Position numbers and translations under genes: made by a program. From IMG/VR virus record IMGVR_UViG_3300036944_001031, positions 1 through 37,505 of that record: 37,505 nt of DNA. One strand, written 5' to 3'. The stretch comes from a virus. Shown here piece after piece: positions 36,425 to 37,505 of this stretch; positions within the stretch are counted from its first letter, which is position 1, and the number at the start of each line of letters is the position of its first letter. The notes beneath the pieces were generated by a model. That model saw only the letters and a program-made list of their open reading frames with translations, made no database searches and was not told the DNA's origin.

Positions 36425-37505
36425 TAAATAAAATCCCCGAGCTTCAACCATTCTATGACAACGGACATGACCCTCTTTGGCGTCTTGAAAACCTGTACTC
36501 TATAGTGAACAAAGATGGGCAGAAAGTCCCATACACCCCGAACCCGATCCAAGACATAATAAACAATAACCCAGCGCTAAGAAAAATTATCCTAAAAGCT
36601 AGGCAGTTCGGGATCTCTACAAATGAGTTAATCAAACTATTAGACTGGACCATATTCACAGAAAATGCCACCGCCGGAATCATAGCTCACGAGCAGGACG
36701 CTATCGAGAAACTATTCAGGATTGTAAGGCGAGCGTACGATTTTCTACCAGAGCAGATTCGACCACATTTAGACCGCGGTGGTGGATCCAAATACCAAAT
36801 GTATTTCCCAGAAATCAACTCTAGAATCTATTGCGACCTTGAAGTTCGAGGCGACACAATTGGAAAACTTCATGTATCAGAAGCAGCATTTATGAAGGAT
36901 TCCGCACGTTTAAAAGCAACATTGCAAGCGGTTCCTCTTAATAAAGGAATGGTTACGATAGAGACAACCCCTAACGGAATGGCCAACTATTTCTATGATC
37001 TATGGTGCGATCCCGATGCTATCTATGAAAAGCTATTCTTCCCTTGGTACATGTATAAAGACTATAATATCCCAGCTAAAGCTCCCACAGAGTTTAGTGA
37101 AGAAGAATTAAAGTTCATAGATAAAGCAAAGCGCCTATTTAATATCGATATCACACCCGAACAAATGAACTTTCGCAGGTTTAAAAGAGCCGAGCTAAAG
37201 ACCAGCACCTTTGATATAAAGCGCGTACCTTTTGAGCAGGAATATCCAGAAGACGATCAAACTTGTTTCTTAGCCTCCGGCACTCCAGTGATAGACCCAT
37301 TCAAGATTAAAGAAATGATGGACAATGCGCGCGAACCGATTCGCATACAAAAAGGAATTAAGATATTCCAAGAAATCAGCAAAGACACCCAGTACGTAGT
37401 CGGAGCGGATACTTCAGAAGGAGTCGGGTTAGATTACTCCGCTGGTGTAATGATAGATGTGGCCACGATGCAAATAGCTGCGATATTCCACGGGCAACTT
37501 CAACC
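36421..37505 (+). CDS. terL: Terminase large subunit, 3'-truncated
   Basis: From GTG 36421 the frame is open to the window end (about 361 codons). ATPase motifs: IILKARQFGIST (Walker A-like), LHVSEAAFM (Walker B-like) and IETTPNG (motif III, coupling). The start of the nuclease domain is VVGADTSEGVGLDYSAGVMID, with an Asp at the first metal site. Reads by GTGA overlap from terS. The remaining C-terminal part lies outside the window. Packaging motor of the phage. Confidence 0.9.
   Translation, partial: MINKIPELQPFYDNGHDPLWRLENLYSIVNKDGQKVPYTPNPIQDIINNNPALRKIILKARQFGISTNELIKLLDWTIFTENATAGIIAHEQDAIEKLFRIVRRAYDFLPEQIRPHLDRGGGSKYQMYFPEINSRIYCDLEVRGDTIGKLHVSEAAFMKDSARLKATLQAVPLNKGMVTIETTPNGMANYFYDLWCDPDAIYEKLFFPWYMYKDYNIPAKAPTEFSEEELKFIDKAKRLFNIDITPEQMNFRRFKRAELKTSTFDIKRVPFEQEYPEDDQTCFLASGTPVIDPFKIKEMMDNAREPIRIQKGIKIFQEISKDTQYVVGADTSEGVGLDYSAGVMIDVATMQIAAIFHGQLQ

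Noticed and set aside
36022-36552. A 176-codon minus-strand frame opposite terS
   Set aside because: It is the reverse of terS and the start of terL, which have good coding features on the plus strand.

Overview
The window is most of a tailed double-stranded DNA phage genome (siphovirus-like). It has head and tail genes, a tail tape measure gene, terminase genes, an endolysin and a recombination/accessory region, and I see no ordinary bacterial housekeeping genes. The host is probably Gram-negative. The phage encodes two small lipoproteins, an exported protein that looks like an outer-membrane barrel, and spanin- and holin-like small membrane proteins. The DNA is AT-rich, Leu CTA/TTA and Arg AGA codons are common, and the tetranucleotide CTAG is unusually frequent. 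I cannot name the host; a Bdellovibrio-type host is only a guess. No integrase, repressor, DNA polymerase, primase or helicase was recognised.

Layout. 1-4.9 kb, plus strand: head module (a partial structural protein, protease-scaffold with a nested scaffold start, decoration protein, major capsid protein, head-tail connectors, tail terminator). 4.9-17.1 kb: tail module (a Maf/DUF115-type protein, tail tube, a tail chaperone with an A10 frameshift site, tape measure, distal tail proteins, two fibre-like proteins with the same N-terminal domain, a secreted C1q-like protein, and a cluster of small lysis/membrane proteins). 17.1-22.1 kb: a cassette with its own sigma70-type promoter, containing a radical SAM/SPASM protein, a cytidylyltransferase-glycosyltransferase fusion, a DAHP-synthase-like enzyme and a zinc/methyltransferase/TPR protein. 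22.1-23.6 kb: endolysin, phosphoesterase and a small HExxE protein.

23.6-29.0 kb, minus strand: a tightly coupled early-type operon starting with a Bet/RecT annealing protein, an HNH endonuclease, a Gp157-like protein and a MazG-like protein, followed by many small unknown, membrane and zinc-knuckle proteins. 29.0-29.8 kb is a divergent region. On the minus strand it holds a possible pseudoknot in the bet leader. At about 29.3-29.58 kb it holds a stretch dense in nested helices that I interpret as a structured noncoding RNA. 29.8-33.2 kb, plus: a ParB-like protein and a glycosyltransferase resembling TET-associated DNA glycosyltransferases, then small genes ending at a strong terminator. 33.3-35.9 kb: RusA-type resolvase, a compact UDP-sugar dehydrogenase and an SDR sugar epimerase. 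Then come a tRNA-Cys and the terminase genes; terL runs off the end.

How it may work together. The window ends in terL and starts in head genes, so if the map is circular only the end of terL, the portal and perhaps a few more genes are missing (inference). Two separate sugar systems stand out. One (17.1-22.1 kb plus the DUF115 protein at 4.9 kb) could make a CMP-activated ulosonic-type sugar and attach it to a virion or host surface structure. The other (29.8-31.5 kb plus 33.7-35.9 kb) could put a UDP-sugar onto modified DNA bases, although no base hydroxylase or hydroxymethylase is visible in the window. Both key operons appear to start from promoters placed so close to the ATG that the mRNAs would be leaderless.
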